Shown here one piece after another: positions 52,501 through 61,479 of a DNA stretch of 64,000 nucleotides (positions within the stretch are counted from its first letter, which is position 1; each line of letters opens with the position of its first letter). The DNA lies in the NCBI GenBank assembly GCA_050299855.1, contig JBNKWQ010000021.1, forward strand, positions 1-64,000. The letters run 5' to 3'. The position numbers were made by a program, and so were the translations under genes. The notes under the pieces are model-generated. The model had not been told where the DNA came from, searched no databases, and saw only the letters and a program-made list of their open reading frames with translations. The DNA comes from Hahella sp050299855 (GTDB lineage: Bacteria > Pseudomonadota > Gammaproteobacteria > Pseudomonadales > Oleiphilaceae).

Positions 52501-54508
52501 CATCCAGAATACTAGTCCGCCGATCAAGGGCATCGTAAGCGTAGGTGGTGGTATGCATGTTGGCATCAGTGTTGCTCAATAAATTCCCCACACCGTCGTA
52601 TGCCAAGATGGTCATGTTCCCCAAAGCGTCTGTGGTTTTTACCATCCGGTTTTGTTCGTCATATTCGTATTGTGTCGAATGGTTATTCTTATCTGTAACG
52701 GTTATGCGATTACCGTTACCATCGTATCCATAGGTCTCGGTTCCACCAATAGCATCAGTCATTTTCGTCAGGCGGCTGCGCTCGTCATATTCGTATGACG
52801 TGGCATTGCCGTTACGATCGGTAACTGCAATCACGTTATTCAGTGCATCGTAGTTCCACAACGCTGTAAAACCTGCGGCATCGGTCTCTTTGACCTTTCG
52901 ATCCAGCGCATCGTATTCATAAGTGGTGGTGTGGCCATTGGCATCAGTCCGACTTAGCCGGTTACCAACAACGTCATAGATCATGGAGGTAATATTGCCT
53001 AAGGCGTCGGTAATCTTTACCAGATTCCCCAGAGCGTCATATTCATATTGGGCAGTATGGCCGTTCTTGTCGGTTTCGCTGAGGCGATTGCCGTGAAGGT
53101 CGTAAGTCCAGCTCATGCTCTGACCAAGGGGGTCGGTTTCCTGGATACGGTTGCCAAAGCCGTCATAGCTGTAGGTGGTGACTCTGCCATTAGGGTCGGT
53201 CATCCGGGATATCATATTGAAGGCCGGTTCGTACTCGTAGCGCCAGGTATAGCCTAAAGCGTCTGTACGCTGAATGATGTTTCCCTTGCTGTCATAGTCA
53301 TAGCTTGTGGTGTTGCCGTTGGCGTCCGTTTCACTACTGGAGCTTAAGGTTGCGGCATCATAGGTGTATTGCGTGACCGTACCGTCCGGTGCAACTTTCT
53401 CTAGAATCCTACCGTTATTATCATAGCTGTATTGCCAAAGGTTACCGCGGCCATCAGTAACGGAAGTGGTGGAAGGAACGTAAACCCGCTGTCTGGTGAG
53501 AAATAGGGCATTGATATCCGTGGCCCAGTTGCTGGTATTGCTCATGGAGAAAAGCGGATCGCCGTTAGGATCAATGACACCGATGGGATGGCCTGCACTG
53601 TCATATTGTCGGCGCCATACCTGACCCGCGCGGTCGATCACCTTAAGAATACGGTGCCGACTGTCATAAGTGTAGCGAGTGACCTGGCCAAGAGGATCGG
53701 TAATCTTGTTCAGATTACCCGCACTATCATAAGTGAATGCCGTGTCGCGGCCAGCAGGGTCAGTCATCCGAATAAGGCGTTTGGCTGTGTTGTAGTGGAA
53801 TTTGATGGTCCGGCCGTAGGGACCGGTAACGGTATCCAGCAACCCGGAAACATAGGCAAGTTCGGTGACATTACCGTTGCGATCGGTTATCCGTGTCAGC
53901 ATATGCGGCATAACTCCAGCCACCCTGATTGGATTGCCGGGAATAGCTTCAAAACGGAAGCTACGCTGATCATGATTGGTAATAACAATAGAGCCGTCGA
54001 GGTTCTCTACGATCGTCTGCTGATGGCCTCGAGTGGCTACCAGCGGCCCTCTGCGACGACCCTGACGCTGATATTTGGTTGTCAGGCCTGCCGGGCTCAT
54101 CTTGAATAGATCGTAGCCTTGCTTGAACACATACATCTGATAGCTATGTGCCCAGCCAAAGCCCATTGGAGTCAGAATATTGGCTTTCTCACCATCAGCG
54201 TTGAAACTGGCGTAGTGCAGATCCATACTCAAGCCCAAACCATTGGCAGTCCGAGCGCCCATCATGGGGTATAATTCATCCGTATTACTTTCACTAACAC
54301 TGATACCACAGCTAGCCCCCTGGCAATCACCTTGGCTAGGACAAGCTGAATGACCGCTTGGTGTATCTGAAGTAGCACTATTGGAAATACTGCAACATTC
54401 ACAAGGTACAGGTTGCCCCCCAATAGGTTTAGCCCAAACAGAATTGACTAACAGGACAGCTAGAGATAAAAGAATGACAATCAGGAAAAATCGAATGTGG
54501 GAAACCAT
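49574..54508 (-). CDS. Large Sec-exported RHS/YD-repeat protein
   Basis: About 1644 residues from ATG 54508 (AAGGAG seven bases upstream). A signal peptide (FFLIVILLSLAVLLVNSVWA) is followed by a Cys-rich stretch (CECCSISN, CPSQGDCQGASC), then dozens of YD repeats (GNxxxxTDxxGxxTxYxYDxxxR) from about 150 to 1390, and the RHS core end with YRSRYYAPMKGRFISRDSLGY and DPYG (about 1430-1480). The ~190-residue tail (HWSVGGIGNL...) contains CTCC and several more Cys and matches no toxin I know. No PAAR or VgrG is nearby and no small immunity gene follows. Possibly a surface or secreted polymorphic protein. Confidence 0.85.
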   Translation of the reverse strand: MVSHIRFFLIVILLSLAVLLVNSVWAKPIGGQPVPCECCSISNSATSDTPSGHSACPSQGDCQGASCGISVSESNTDELYPMMGARTANGLGLSMDLHYASFNADGEKANILTPMGFGWAHSYQMYVFKQGYDLFKMSPAGLTTKYQRQGRRRGPLVATRGHQQTIVENLDGSIVITNHDQRSFRFEAIPGNPIRVAGVMPHMLTRITDRNGNVTELAYVSGLLDTVTGPYGRTIKFHYNTAKRLIRMTDPAGRDTAFTYDSAGNLNKITDPLGQVTRYTYDSRHRILKVIDRAGQVWRRQYDSAGHPIGVIDPNGDPLFSMSNTSNWATDINALFLTRQRVYVPSTTSVTDGRGNLWQYSYDNNGRILEKVAPDGTVTQYTYDAATLSSSSETDANGNTTSYDYDSKGNIIQRTDALGYTWRYEYEPAFNMISRMTDPNGRVTTYSYDGFGNRIQETDPLGQSMSWTYDLHGNRLSETDKNGHTAQYEYDALGNLVKITDALGNITSMIYDVVGNRLSRTDANGHTTTYEYDALDRKVKETDAAGFTALWNYDALNNVIAVTDRNGNATSYEYDERSRLTKMTDAIGGTETYGYDGNGNRITVTDKNNHSTQYEYDEQNRMVKTTDALGNMTILAYDGVGNLLSNTDANMHTTTYAYDALDRRTSILDAEGNLTQLGYEGNVVCLAVGCPTLGSSLLTKQTDAEGKVTYFKYDALDRKTHEIRKQTDVADIIDGDDAVTRYVYDAKGNLLSMTEPNGNALVSIYDAIDRLVQETNAAGDITSRGYDGVSNLITVTSPNGNLTSYVYDSLDRLTNAVDSLGPVASYSYDAEGNRLSELDGNGNGVTYGYDSLYRVATTTDALGAISQYVYDPVGNLLVMTDREGNQTQYGYDDINRRIEITDAIGAITGYSYDGVGNMSVITDANNHTTSYQYDGINRLILETYADGGARSYSYDGVGNVLTRTDQKGQTTQYVYDDLHRLIRRDYPVSGDDLFSYDLSGRMLSACREGGPDDLPADSCAGWLVTFNYDGANRILSAGQNGQGVAYVYDIPGRTRTLTYPGGRTVIESTDLRSRLDSIDDGASPAIVEYVYDTANRVVSRSYRNGITATYGYNANNWITSLEHRRADSSLVAGFAHAYDLEGNKSYEEKTHQPGRSEAYQYDDVYRLVDYKVGALVGTTVPVPSTQSHYDLDLLGNWNSKTTDGNTETRIHNEVNEIIDISGSSLVHDDNGNLQQDEEYSYQYDEENRLSTVIRTLDNKIVGQYEYDALSRRIQKTASPEFGIPNMDITRYFYDEARVVEEQNIVGITRATYLYGNYVDEILTMDRGPDVYFYHQKNLWSVAVITDDLGGVVEQYTYDIYGVASAYDSLGVPIPLTAWGTTSSRIDNPWLYTSRRYDTESGNYFYRSRYYAPMKGRFISRDSLGYVSGMNLYEYVASRVTFYVDPYGYRHWSVGGIGNLVDAALIAVTKKEIGNVQVAVALVPGAKEALNKLGQVFIVANAKEITCEYTRPPRVNEGGGNKIVTCTCCQLEDAKPSGEITGLSKAKGGQFTPLGGAELSVEVGVSVFDYKLIRKCLGDKAQEKKDCDNDDMNVTILYKVSLGGKVQTGPKGALTETPVEIVFSFREDYTINCETGSDAPGGKQL

Positions 54509-54597
54509 ACTCATACTCCTTCATCCACTTTTGCACCGACAACGCAACGGTCCAGAAGGCGAGTGATTGTATAAATTTTTTCAGCGTTTGCGTTTAA

Positions 54598-55461
54598 CTA
54601 CGCTGAATGATACGGGGGGCGTGTTGACCACAATAACAGGCCATAAAACCCAAGCAGCCAGGTTGGTGGAACAGAAACAGGAACCGTGTTGGTTCCAAAT
54701 GCTTCACTATCAGCTGCCCCAAATAGATAGTATTCCTTGCCGTATTCGAGGGTGGCGTTAAGCGTCAGGGTGCCGGATATCAGTTCAAAGATGGAAGTAG
54801 CTGTACCCTCTTCCGTTCTTAGGACAAAGTCCTGCAAGAGATTATCCACACTGTCGACGTCATCGAATAAGTCGTCCAAATCTTGAATTTCAAGGTTAGC
54901 GAAAACGAATACTTCAAAGTAGCCAAAATCATCTGCCAAGGCATCCAGTAGATAGACAAAATCCAGCTCAAAAGTGACATCTACTGTATCTCCGAGATTT
55001 CCCCCTAACACCGTGAAAAAATTATCGAAAGTGCCACGCGTTTCGCCTGAAGCCTGAGCGGTAATACCATCTATTTCCAGGCCTGTACCGGTAATTGCCT
55101 CAATATTGCCATCACCTTTGGCCACACCAGGGCCGTTAGAAACATTGTACATGGCTAAAGAACCCGCCAGAGCCGTGGTAGCGTCGACCTCAAGAGAGGC
55201 ATCATCGCCAAACTGTTCAGCATCCTCACTATCGACTCCTGAGAGAGTGTCCTGCGCAAAAGCCAATACATCCCCCCGCCAAACATCTGTCCAAAACAGT
55301 TCGGCATTTGTATCGCTCGATGAAAATCTTAGGTTGTCTACAGTCATTGCCGCATTCGCAATAACCAAAGCATGAGTGGAAAGCGACAGCGCAAGACCAA
55401 GTATGAGGATTAGCGTTAAAAAAAATGACAGCTGTAGATTAGGTTTATGATTTCTCAGCAT
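54598..55461 (-). CDS. Exported acidic protein with PEP-CTERM-like C-terminus
   Basis: About 287 residues from ATG 55461 (TAGGAG eight bases upstream). Signal peptide with core LSFFLTLILILGLALSLS. The mature part is very acidic (DDFGYFEVF, LDDLFDDVDSVDNLL) and beta-rich. The end reads VPVSVPPTWLLGFYGLLLW followed by basic residues, a short Pro motif plus TM helix plus positive tail like the PEP-CTERM/VPxxP sorting signal, though not the canonical one. It would be anchored and then cleaved by an exosortase if one exists elsewhere. Lies 89 bases upstream of the RHS gene on the same strand, so possibly co-transcribed. Function unknown. Confidence 0.6.
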   Translation of the reverse strand: MLRNHKPNLQLSFFLTLILILGLALSLSTHALVIANAAMTVDNLRFSSSDTNAELFWTDVWRGDVLAFAQDTLSGVDSEDAEQFGDDASLEVDATTALAGSLAMYNVSNGPGVAKGDGNIEAITGTGLEIDGITAQASGETRGTFDNFFTVLGGNLGDTVDVTFELDFVYLLDALADDFGYFEVFVFANLEIQDLDDLFDDVDSVDNLLQDFVLRTEEGTATSIFELISGTLTLNATLEYGKEYYLFGAADSEAFGTNTVPVSVPPTWLLGFYGLLLWSTRPPYHSA

Positions 55462-55723
55462 CAGATGCACTCCTACAGACCTGCCTACGAAGATCCATGG
55501 CGGGATGCAATTTATGGGAAACGTCTGTTATTGCTTAACTTATCGCCAAGAACGACGACATTGGAACAGCTCTTGGTGGGCACAGCTAAAGACAAGCAGG
55601 ACTAAGTAAGACAATCTTTATGCCTAAAATACAAACACAATATAAATTTCAAAGCCTTAAAATAGAGCAAAAAATAAGCAGGGATATTTCTGATAGCAAT
55701 GTGTCAATTTCACTGACACATCA

Positions 55724-56717
55724 GTGACAGAGGTCAATGCCATACCTTTTAAATTAGCGCTCAAACAGCCATTAGCCTTTGCAAAATATATGTTACCTGG
55801 CAAAAATTTTTACCTATGCCTTCAAGTTACTGGTAGCTATTTGGGTCATATTCAGCAACCTTTAGCAGGAGTGTATCGATCGACTGTTGTGTCGACATTA
55901 AAAATAAGCATCACCGAAAAGCACCGGCTCTTTCCCCACGTGCCGGTGTTTGAGTATACCGACAGCTATGGCAATCTATGCCAGCGCCTGATTGCACCTC
56001 CTGGTGATTTCGCCATCTATACGACGGCGGATGTTAAGGCAGCAGATCAAGTTGATCAGGCACCCGGCGCACCATTTGTCGATGTCGAGTATTTGCCCGA
56101 TTCGGTCCTCAGCTTTCTCTTACCCAGCCGGTACCGATTTCCGCCATGGAAGTGAATGCCATGCAGTCCGGCGTTTGTCGAGATCTTTCCTACCTTAGAA
56201 TTGCCCTTTGTCGCGGCCTGAGTATTCCTGCGCGTATGGTGGTTGGATATCTCTACGGCTTGAAACCAATGGATCTCCATGCCTGGTTTGAAGCCTGTGT
56301 CGGAGAACGCTGGTACACCTTCGACGCAACTCAATATGCTCATATCCTTCTGCGGCCTTTGCCAACTCTGGTTTAGGTGCACTCTTCCCTGTTGATAACG
56401 TCGAGGGTATCGGCCTTCATAAGACTCGCATCAAGCCCAAGTTTTTTGAAAAGATGGATAAGGTGGCAGAACGGGTTGAGAATTTTAAATCCGCTGCCAA
56501 CGAACTGGTGCGGGTGGCAGAAGCAGGCGGATGGTGTGCTCCTGGTTTTCCAGAAAACTTACAGCACTATCCCCTGTTATATAAAAAGGCTCCCAGCCGT
56601 ATTTGTTCCGGGTGCCTTTCCATTCAGACGACTCATTCATCGAGGCCAGAAATCGGAAAATTAGGCCTAGGTGAAAGGTCAGTTATAAGTCGGAATAAGC
56701 GAATAATTAACATTTAG
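55724..56717 (+). pseudogene. Decayed bacterial transglutaminase-like gene
   Basis: Three pieces in different frames. 55724-56155 carries the N-terminal domain end (VFEYTDSYGNLCQRLIAPPG, VEYLPDSVLSFLLPSRY). About 50 residues are then missing and the catalytic part resumes in another frame at 56146-56376 (SGVCRDLSYLRIALCRGLSIP, ARMVVGYLYGLKPMDLHAWF, RWYTFDAT), with Cys, His and Asp of the transglutaminase triad still readable. A second shift leads to a tail frame ending at 56717 (ALFPVDNVEGIGLH, then KAPSRICSGC). Deletion plus two frameshifts make a working protein unlikely. Confidence 0.7.
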
Positions 56718-56899
56718 AATTAAATGGCTATTCTGTTCATTTTTTTCACCCACATGACGGCTATACATTAGCTCGCAGCTGGACCAGAATTGATTAGATA
56801 ACCATTACATACAAAGCCTGCTCCTGACCTTCATTACTCAAGAGCGGTACAGCTAGGACTCTGGCGGGAGTATTCCGCAGCCAGCACGGGCACGAGATT

Positions 56900-58585
56900 A
56901 TGAATAACCTCAGCAGCATTTTTTCGTATGGGCCGTTAGCCTTGCTTACACGCCTGAAGAACCTTTTTGCGGGATGTTTTTCCCGCTTGTCCCTGCAGAA
57001 CCGGATGATGGTGTTTCTCGTGGTGCTGGTACTCTTCCAGTCCATTTTATTAAGTGGATTTACCCTTCAGTTCATAGCGTCCAACCTGGAAGAGCAAATG
57101 GGGCGCAGAGCGTTACAGATGGCCCACACGGTGTCTGAAATTCCCCAAGTTAAAAAAGGCCTGGAACAGGAGGATTTGAGCCTGGTGCAACCGCTGGTGG
57201 AAAACATTCGGGAAATGACTGACGCTGCTTTTATCGTGGTGGGCGATACGGATGGCATTCGTTATTCCCATCCCCTGGAGGACCGTCTCGGTAAGCGTAT
57301 GGTAGGCGGCGATAATGCCCCAGCGCTTAATGACGGTAAATCCTATGTATCCAAGGCAGTCGGCAGCATGGGGCCTTCCATGCGCGGTAAGGCACCGGTA
57401 TTTAATGATGCAGGGGAAATTATCGGTTTGGTCTCCGTGGGCTATATGCTCAACCAGGTGGAGCAGTCGATAGCCCGCTACCAGTCCACTGTTGAGGTGA
57501 TGACGCTGTTAACCATAGGCCTGGGAATCTGGGTGGCTATCGGTATCACCCGCTATGTTAAAGGGGCCATCCTGGGGTTGGAGCCGGAAGAAATTGCCCG
57601 CTTGCTGCAGGAGCGTGATGCCACTTTGGAATCGGTCCGTGAAGGTATCATCGCCATCAATGCGGAAGGTCAGATCATGACTATCAACAAAGCCGCGATG
57701 GACACCATGGAGTTATCGAGAGAACAGGAATTAAAAGGACGCCTGATCCGCGAAGTACTGCCGAACGGTGAGATAACCAGTGTCCTGCAGACCGGCCAGC
57801 CTCAATATGACCAGGAGATCGTACGCAATAATCGGGTGCTGATCGTAAACCGGATTCCCATCATGATCGGTGACACCATCGCCGGTGTGGTATCCAGCTT
57901 CAGGGCCAAGGATGAAATTGATCAACTTACCCACAAGTTGCAGCATCTGGAACAGTATTCCGACCTGTTGCGTTGTCAGGCCCATGAGTATTCCAACAAA
58001 CTCAGCACCATTGCCGGACTGATCCAGATAGGTGCGCCGGAACGTGCCATTGAGGTCATCAATCAGGAAACCAGTATTCATCAAAACCTGATTCAATTCC
58101 TGGTGGAAGCAGTACCGGATCCTATCCTTTCCGGCTGCCTGCTAGGTAAATTTAACCGAGCCCGGGAGCTTGGGCTTAACCTTGATATTGACCGCGAAAG
58201 CCGCATGATCGACGTGCCGGAGCGTATTTCCAGGGACGAACTGGTCTCGCTGTTGGGCAACCTGCTGGACAATGCTTTCGAAGCCACATTACGGCGACCG
58301 GATACCCCTCGAGAGGTTCAACTGAGCATGACAGATCTGGGCAACGACCTGATCTTTGAAATTGAAGACAACGGCTCGGGAATCGATCCTGCCATGAGAG
58401 AGAAAATATTTACCAAAGGGGTCAGCCAGAAAAACATTGAAGGCCATGGCATAGGTCTCTATCTTGTTAAGTCCATCTTGGATAATCTGCAGGGTGATAT
58501 CCTGCTGGAAGATGGTGAACGTGGTGCCCGCATTACCGTCTACGTACCGAAAGCAGAAAAACAAAATGCTATGATTAAGACATGA
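56900..58585 (+). CDS. CitA/DcuS-type sensor histidine kinase
   Basis: 561 residues. TM1 about 37-57, a periplasmic PAS (sCache-type) ligand domain about 60-195 (FIVVGDTDGIRYSHP, GSMGPSMRGKAPVF, IIGLVSVGYML, the CitA/DcuS pattern), TM2 about 198-216, a cytoplasmic PAS about 235-340, and a transmitter with His362 in LLRCQAHEYSNKLSTIAGL, the SpoB-like H-box of this family, then LLDNAFEA, DNGSGID and HGIGLYLVKSI. Senses a di- or tricarboxylate; the convergent tctABC genes suggest citrate or a relative. Overlaps its response regulator by 4 bases. Confidence 0.9.
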   Translation: MNNLSSIFSYGPLALLTRLKNLFAGCFSRLSLQNRMMVFLVVLVLFQSILLSGFTLQFIASNLEEQMGRRALQMAHTVSEIPQVKKGLEQEDLSLVQPLVENIREMTDAAFIVVGDTDGIRYSHPLEDRLGKRMVGGDNAPALNDGKSYVSKAVGSMGPSMRGKAPVFNDAGEIIGLVSVGYMLNQVEQSIARYQSTVEVMTLLTIGLGIWVAIGITRYVKGAILGLEPEEIARLLQERDATLESVREGIIAINAEGQIMTINKAAMDTMELSREQELKGRLIREVLPNGEITSVLQTGQPQYDQEIVRNNRVLIVNRIPIMIGDTIAGVVSSFRAKDEIDQLTHKLQHLEQYSDLLRCQAHEYSNKLSTIAGLIQIGAPERAIEVINQETSIHQNLIQFLVEAVPDPILSGCLLGKFNRARELGLNLDIDRESRMIDVPERISRDELVSLLGNLLDNAFEATLRRPDTPREVQLSMTDLGNDLIFEIEDNGSGIDPAMREKIFTKGVSQKNIEGHGIGLYLVKSILDNLQGDILLEDGERGARITVYVPKAEKQNAMIKT

Positions 58586-59268
58586 CAAAACTGACCGTCG
58601 TCATCGCCGAAGATGACCCCCAGAATGCCGAAATTCAACGCCGGTTCCTTGAGCGGTTATCTGATTTCGAAGTAGTGGGCATAGCTCACAAACTCGATGA
58701 GGCCAAAGATCTGGTAGAGGTAATGTTCCCCAACCTGTTGTTGCTGGATGTTCATTTCCCCGGTGGTAACGGGCTTGAATTCCTGCGCACTCTCAGGGCC
58801 GGAAACCTGGCGACAGACGTTATCCTGATTACCGCATCCAAGGAAGCCTCCGCGGTGCAGGAGGCATTAAGAGGCGGAGTTTTTGACTATATCCTCAAGC
58901 CTCTGGTGTTCGAACGTTTGAAAGAAGCGCTGGATCGCTATAGCGAACATCACAGCAAGCTCCTGCAGCTTAGCAATGTGCAACAGGAGGATGTTGATCA
59001 TCTATTGCCACGAACTACCAGCAGCGCTCCTAAAACCCAGCGTCTACCCAAGGGGATCGACCCACTCACGCTCAAGAAGGTAAAAGAAGTTTTCGAGCAG
59101 TCCTCCCAAACCTCGCTGAGTGCAGAGCATGTTGGCGCTGAAGTGGGTGCCAGCCGTACAACCGCTCGCCGCTATCTGGAATACCTGGTGTCCACTCATG
59201 AACTGCAGGCTGACGTTGTCTACGGCACCGTGGGCCGACCGGAGCGTCTTTATAGCCTCATTTCCTGA
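58582..59268 (+). CDS. CitB/DcuR-type response regulator
   Basis: 228 residues. Receiver domain about 5-120 with AEDDP pocket and Asp56 (LLLLDVHFPGGNG), Thr in LITASKE and Lys in ILKPLVFERL. The C-terminal HTH (about 155-225) reads SLSAEHVGAEVGASRTTARRYLEYL, the CitB/DcuR arrangement, ending VGRPERLY. Probably activates the neighbouring tctCBA operon in response to the CitA-like sensor. A terminator for the convergent operon lies just past its stop. Confidence 0.9.
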   Translation: MTKLTVVIAEDDPQNAEIQRRFLERLSDFEVVGIAHKLDEAKDLVEVMFPNLLLLDVHFPGGNGLEFLRTLRAGNLATDVILITASKEASAVQEALRGGVFDYILKPLVFERLKEALDRYSEHHSKLLQLSNVQQEDVDHLLPRTTSSAPKTQRLPKGIDPLTLKKVKEVFEQSSQTSLSAEHVGAEVGASRTTARRYLEYLVSTHELQADVVYGTVGRPERLYSLIS

Positions 59269-59279
59269 ATGGCAGACAT

Positions 59280-59305
59280 AAAAAAGCGCGATCCGAAGAT
59301 CGCGC
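59280..59305 (-). terminator. Intrinsic terminator of tctCBA
   Basis: Perfect 8-bp stem GCGCGATC / GATCGCGC with a TTCG tetraloop on the minus strand, followed by TTTTTT. Also lies 12 bases past the response-regulator stop on the plus strand, but the T-run fits the minus direction. Confidence 0.92.
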
Positions 59306-59367
59306 CAAGTAGACCACTCAGGGTCGTTGCTTGAGACAAAACTCATTTCTAAAGAGTAATCGCTATA

Positions 59368-60903
59368 TTATTCCTGCATGGAAGCACCGTAGCGGCTGGT
59401 TTTTTGCCGATACTTTTTCCACAGGCCACTGGCAATAGGTGCAATCAATACGAAAGCCGTAATGCATACAATGGTCAGGGTGATTGGACGCTCCCAGATA
59501 AAGCTGTAACTACCGTCGCTGATCAATAGTGCCCGACGCAGGTTGTCTTCCAGCATACCGCCCAAAATAAAACCAAGCAGCAAAGGCGCCAGAGGGAAAT
59601 CCAGCAGACGTAAGATGATCGCCAGTACCGTGATAATCACCATGATCTGAATATCAGCCGTATTAAACGACACCAGATAAACGCCGGTGATCGAAAACAG
59701 CAGGATCATTGGCACCAGCACCTGCCTGGGGACAGCCAGCAAACGGGAGATATAGGGAATTAATGGTAGGTTCAGGATCAGCAATACCACATTGCCCACA
59801 TACATGGAGATAATAACCGACCAGAACACTTCAGGATGGTCCAGAAACAGTCTGGGGCCAGGCTGAATACCATAGGAAATCAATGCACCCAGCATAATGG
59901 CTGTGGTACCTGAACCGGGAATACCGAGGGTGAGTAATGGCACGAACGATCCAGATGACGCAGCATTGTTAGCAGATTCCGGTGCCGCCAACCCTTTCAG
60001 GCTACCCAGGCCAAACTTCAATTTTTCCTTGGCATTGGCCAGGTTGCGCTCAACACCATAAGCGAGAAACGCGGCGATAGTAGCGCCGGCTCCCGGCAAT
60101 ACGCCGACAAAAAATCCCAGTACCGAAGAACGCGCAATTACTGGTGCAACTTCTTTCACTTCTTCCTTGCTCAGCTTCATGCTGCCGAGATTGCGCATGA
60201 TCTCTTCATCAGAATCACTATCGTATTCGGGTTTCAGCACCGACATCAGCGCCTCTGCCAAAGCGAAAGTGGCCATCGCCAGCAATAAGAAGCTGATCCC
60301 GTCGACAAGGTCCATACGTCCAAAGGTAAATCGGTCAACACCGGATGAGCGGTCAGTACCGATCGTCGAAATCATCAGTCCCAACACCGTCATCAAGAGT
60401 GCCTTGAGAATATTGCCCTTACCTGAAAAGGCCGCCACAGCACTAAGGCCGAGAACCATCAGCGCAAAGTAATCCGCCGACTGAAAACTCAGTGACACTT
60501 TCGCCAGAGCCGGAGCGGCAACCAGCAGGAAAATGGCCGATATGGTACCTCCGGTGAAAGATGAGTAAGCGGCAAGTGCCAGGGCTTTGCCTGCATACCC
60601 TTGCTGCGCCAGGGGATAACCATCAAAAGCTGTCACAACCGTTCCGGAACAACCAGGCGCATTGATCAGAATGGATGATGTAGAGCCGCCAAATATGGCG
60701 CCGTAATAGACGCCTGCCATCAAAATGATGCCGGAAGCCGGGTCAAGGCCATAAGTAATGGGGATCATCAGAGCGATAGCTGAAATCGGTCCCAAGCCCG
60801 GCAGCATGCCGATGAAAGTCCCGACAAAACAACCGATAAACACCATAAACAGGTTTATCGGCATAGTGGCGGTAGAGAGGCCTGTAAGAATGCCGTCTAA
60901 CAT
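59368..60903 (-). CDS. tctA: Tripartite tricarboxylate transporter, large membrane subunit TctA
   Basis: 511 residues, about 11-12 membrane helices, normal length. Family motifs: GTFIGMLPGLGPISAIALMIP (about 28-48), YGAIFGGSTSSILINAPG (about 67-84) and, in the second half, GFFVGVLPGAGATIAAFLAYG with LLTLGIPGSGTTAIMLGAL. Symports a carboxylate captured by TctC with Na+ or H+. Third gene of the operon; four bases separate it from tctB. Confidence 0.93.
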   Translation of the reverse strand: MLDGILTGLSTATMPINLFMVFIGCFVGTFIGMLPGLGPISAIALMIPITYGLDPASGIILMAGVYYGAIFGGSTSSILINAPGCSGTVVTAFDGYPLAQQGYAGKALALAAYSSFTGGTISAIFLLVAAPALAKVSLSFQSADYFALMVLGLSAVAAFSGKGNILKALLMTVLGLMISTIGTDRSSGVDRFTFGRMDLVDGISFLLLAMATFALAEALMSVLKPEYDSDSDEEIMRNLGSMKLSKEEVKEVAPVIARSSVLGFFVGVLPGAGATIAAFLAYGVERNLANAKEKLKFGLGSLKGLAAPESANNAASSGSFVPLLTLGIPGSGTTAIMLGALISYGIQPGPRLFLDHPEVFWSVIISMYVGNVVLLILNLPLIPYISRLLAVPRQVLVPMILLFSITGVYLVSFNTADIQIMVIITVLAIILRLLDFPLAPLLLGFILGGMLEDNLRRALLISDGSYSFIWERPITLTIVCITAFVLIAPIASGLWKKYRQKTSRYGASMQE

Positions 60904-60906
60904 GAT

Positions 60907-61383
60907 CTAACCTCCCAGCAGGCTGAAAATCCTGCCTGGTGCCAAGTAGATGTCCAGCAGTTGCGTCAGGCAGAACCAGGCAACCACTACAAAAGGAATA
61001 GAAACGCCGAATAGAATTTTGGGTCGTTTTTCACCCATAATTCGAAAACCTGCCATCAGGAATAAAGCAGTACTGACCACAAACCCCACCCAGTTCAGAA
61101 TCAAACCGTAGATGATCATCACCAGCAATAGCCAGATCACTGGCGGCCACTCCATTTGACGCAGATTCAGGGGCTTGAGGGTGTCCGCAGAACGCCAGGA
61201 AGCCAAGATAAAAAGGAAAGATAAAGCAGCACCAAGCCCGCTCAGAACATAGGGCATTGACTGGGCATTAATAGGTTCAAATTCTTCTCCAGGCAACAAC
61301 GCAATATCACCCGCGTAGTAACCGTAGGCAATCGAGAAGGCCAGAAACACCAGCCCAGCGATTTGATCTCTGGAAATGGTCAT
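60907..61383 (-). CDS. tctB: Tripartite tricarboxylate transporter, small membrane subunit TctB
   Basis: About 158 residues from ATG 61383 (GAGG upstream; an extension to 61431 has no ribosome site). Four predicted membrane helices: IAGLVFLAFSIAYGYYAG, VLSGLGAALSFLFIL, PPVIWLLLVMIIYGLIL, and FGVSIPFVVVAWFCL. The sequence is poorly conserved in this family, so identification rests on size, topology and place between tctC and tctA. Confidence 0.88.
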   Translation of the reverse strand: MTISRDQIAGLVFLAFSIAYGYYAGDIALLPGEEFEPINAQSMPYVLSGLGAALSFLFILASWRSADTLKPLNLRQMEWPPVIWLLLVMIIYGLILNWVGFVVSTALFLMAGFRIMGEKRPKILFGVSIPFVVVAWFCLTQLLDIYLAPGRIFSLLGG

Positions 61384-61479
61384 AGCTACCTCAGGAGTTT
61401 TTAGCTCAGATAAATGTCGATGGGATATCAAGAGGCCGGGAATGCGTTTGCCTTCCCGGCGATATCAGGAAGCGACGAC

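Noticed and set aside
50500..54000. Regularly spaced similar segments that could suggest a CRISPR or minisatellite array
   Set aside because: They are diverged YD-repeat codons of one RHS gene, not identical DNA repeats with unique spacers.
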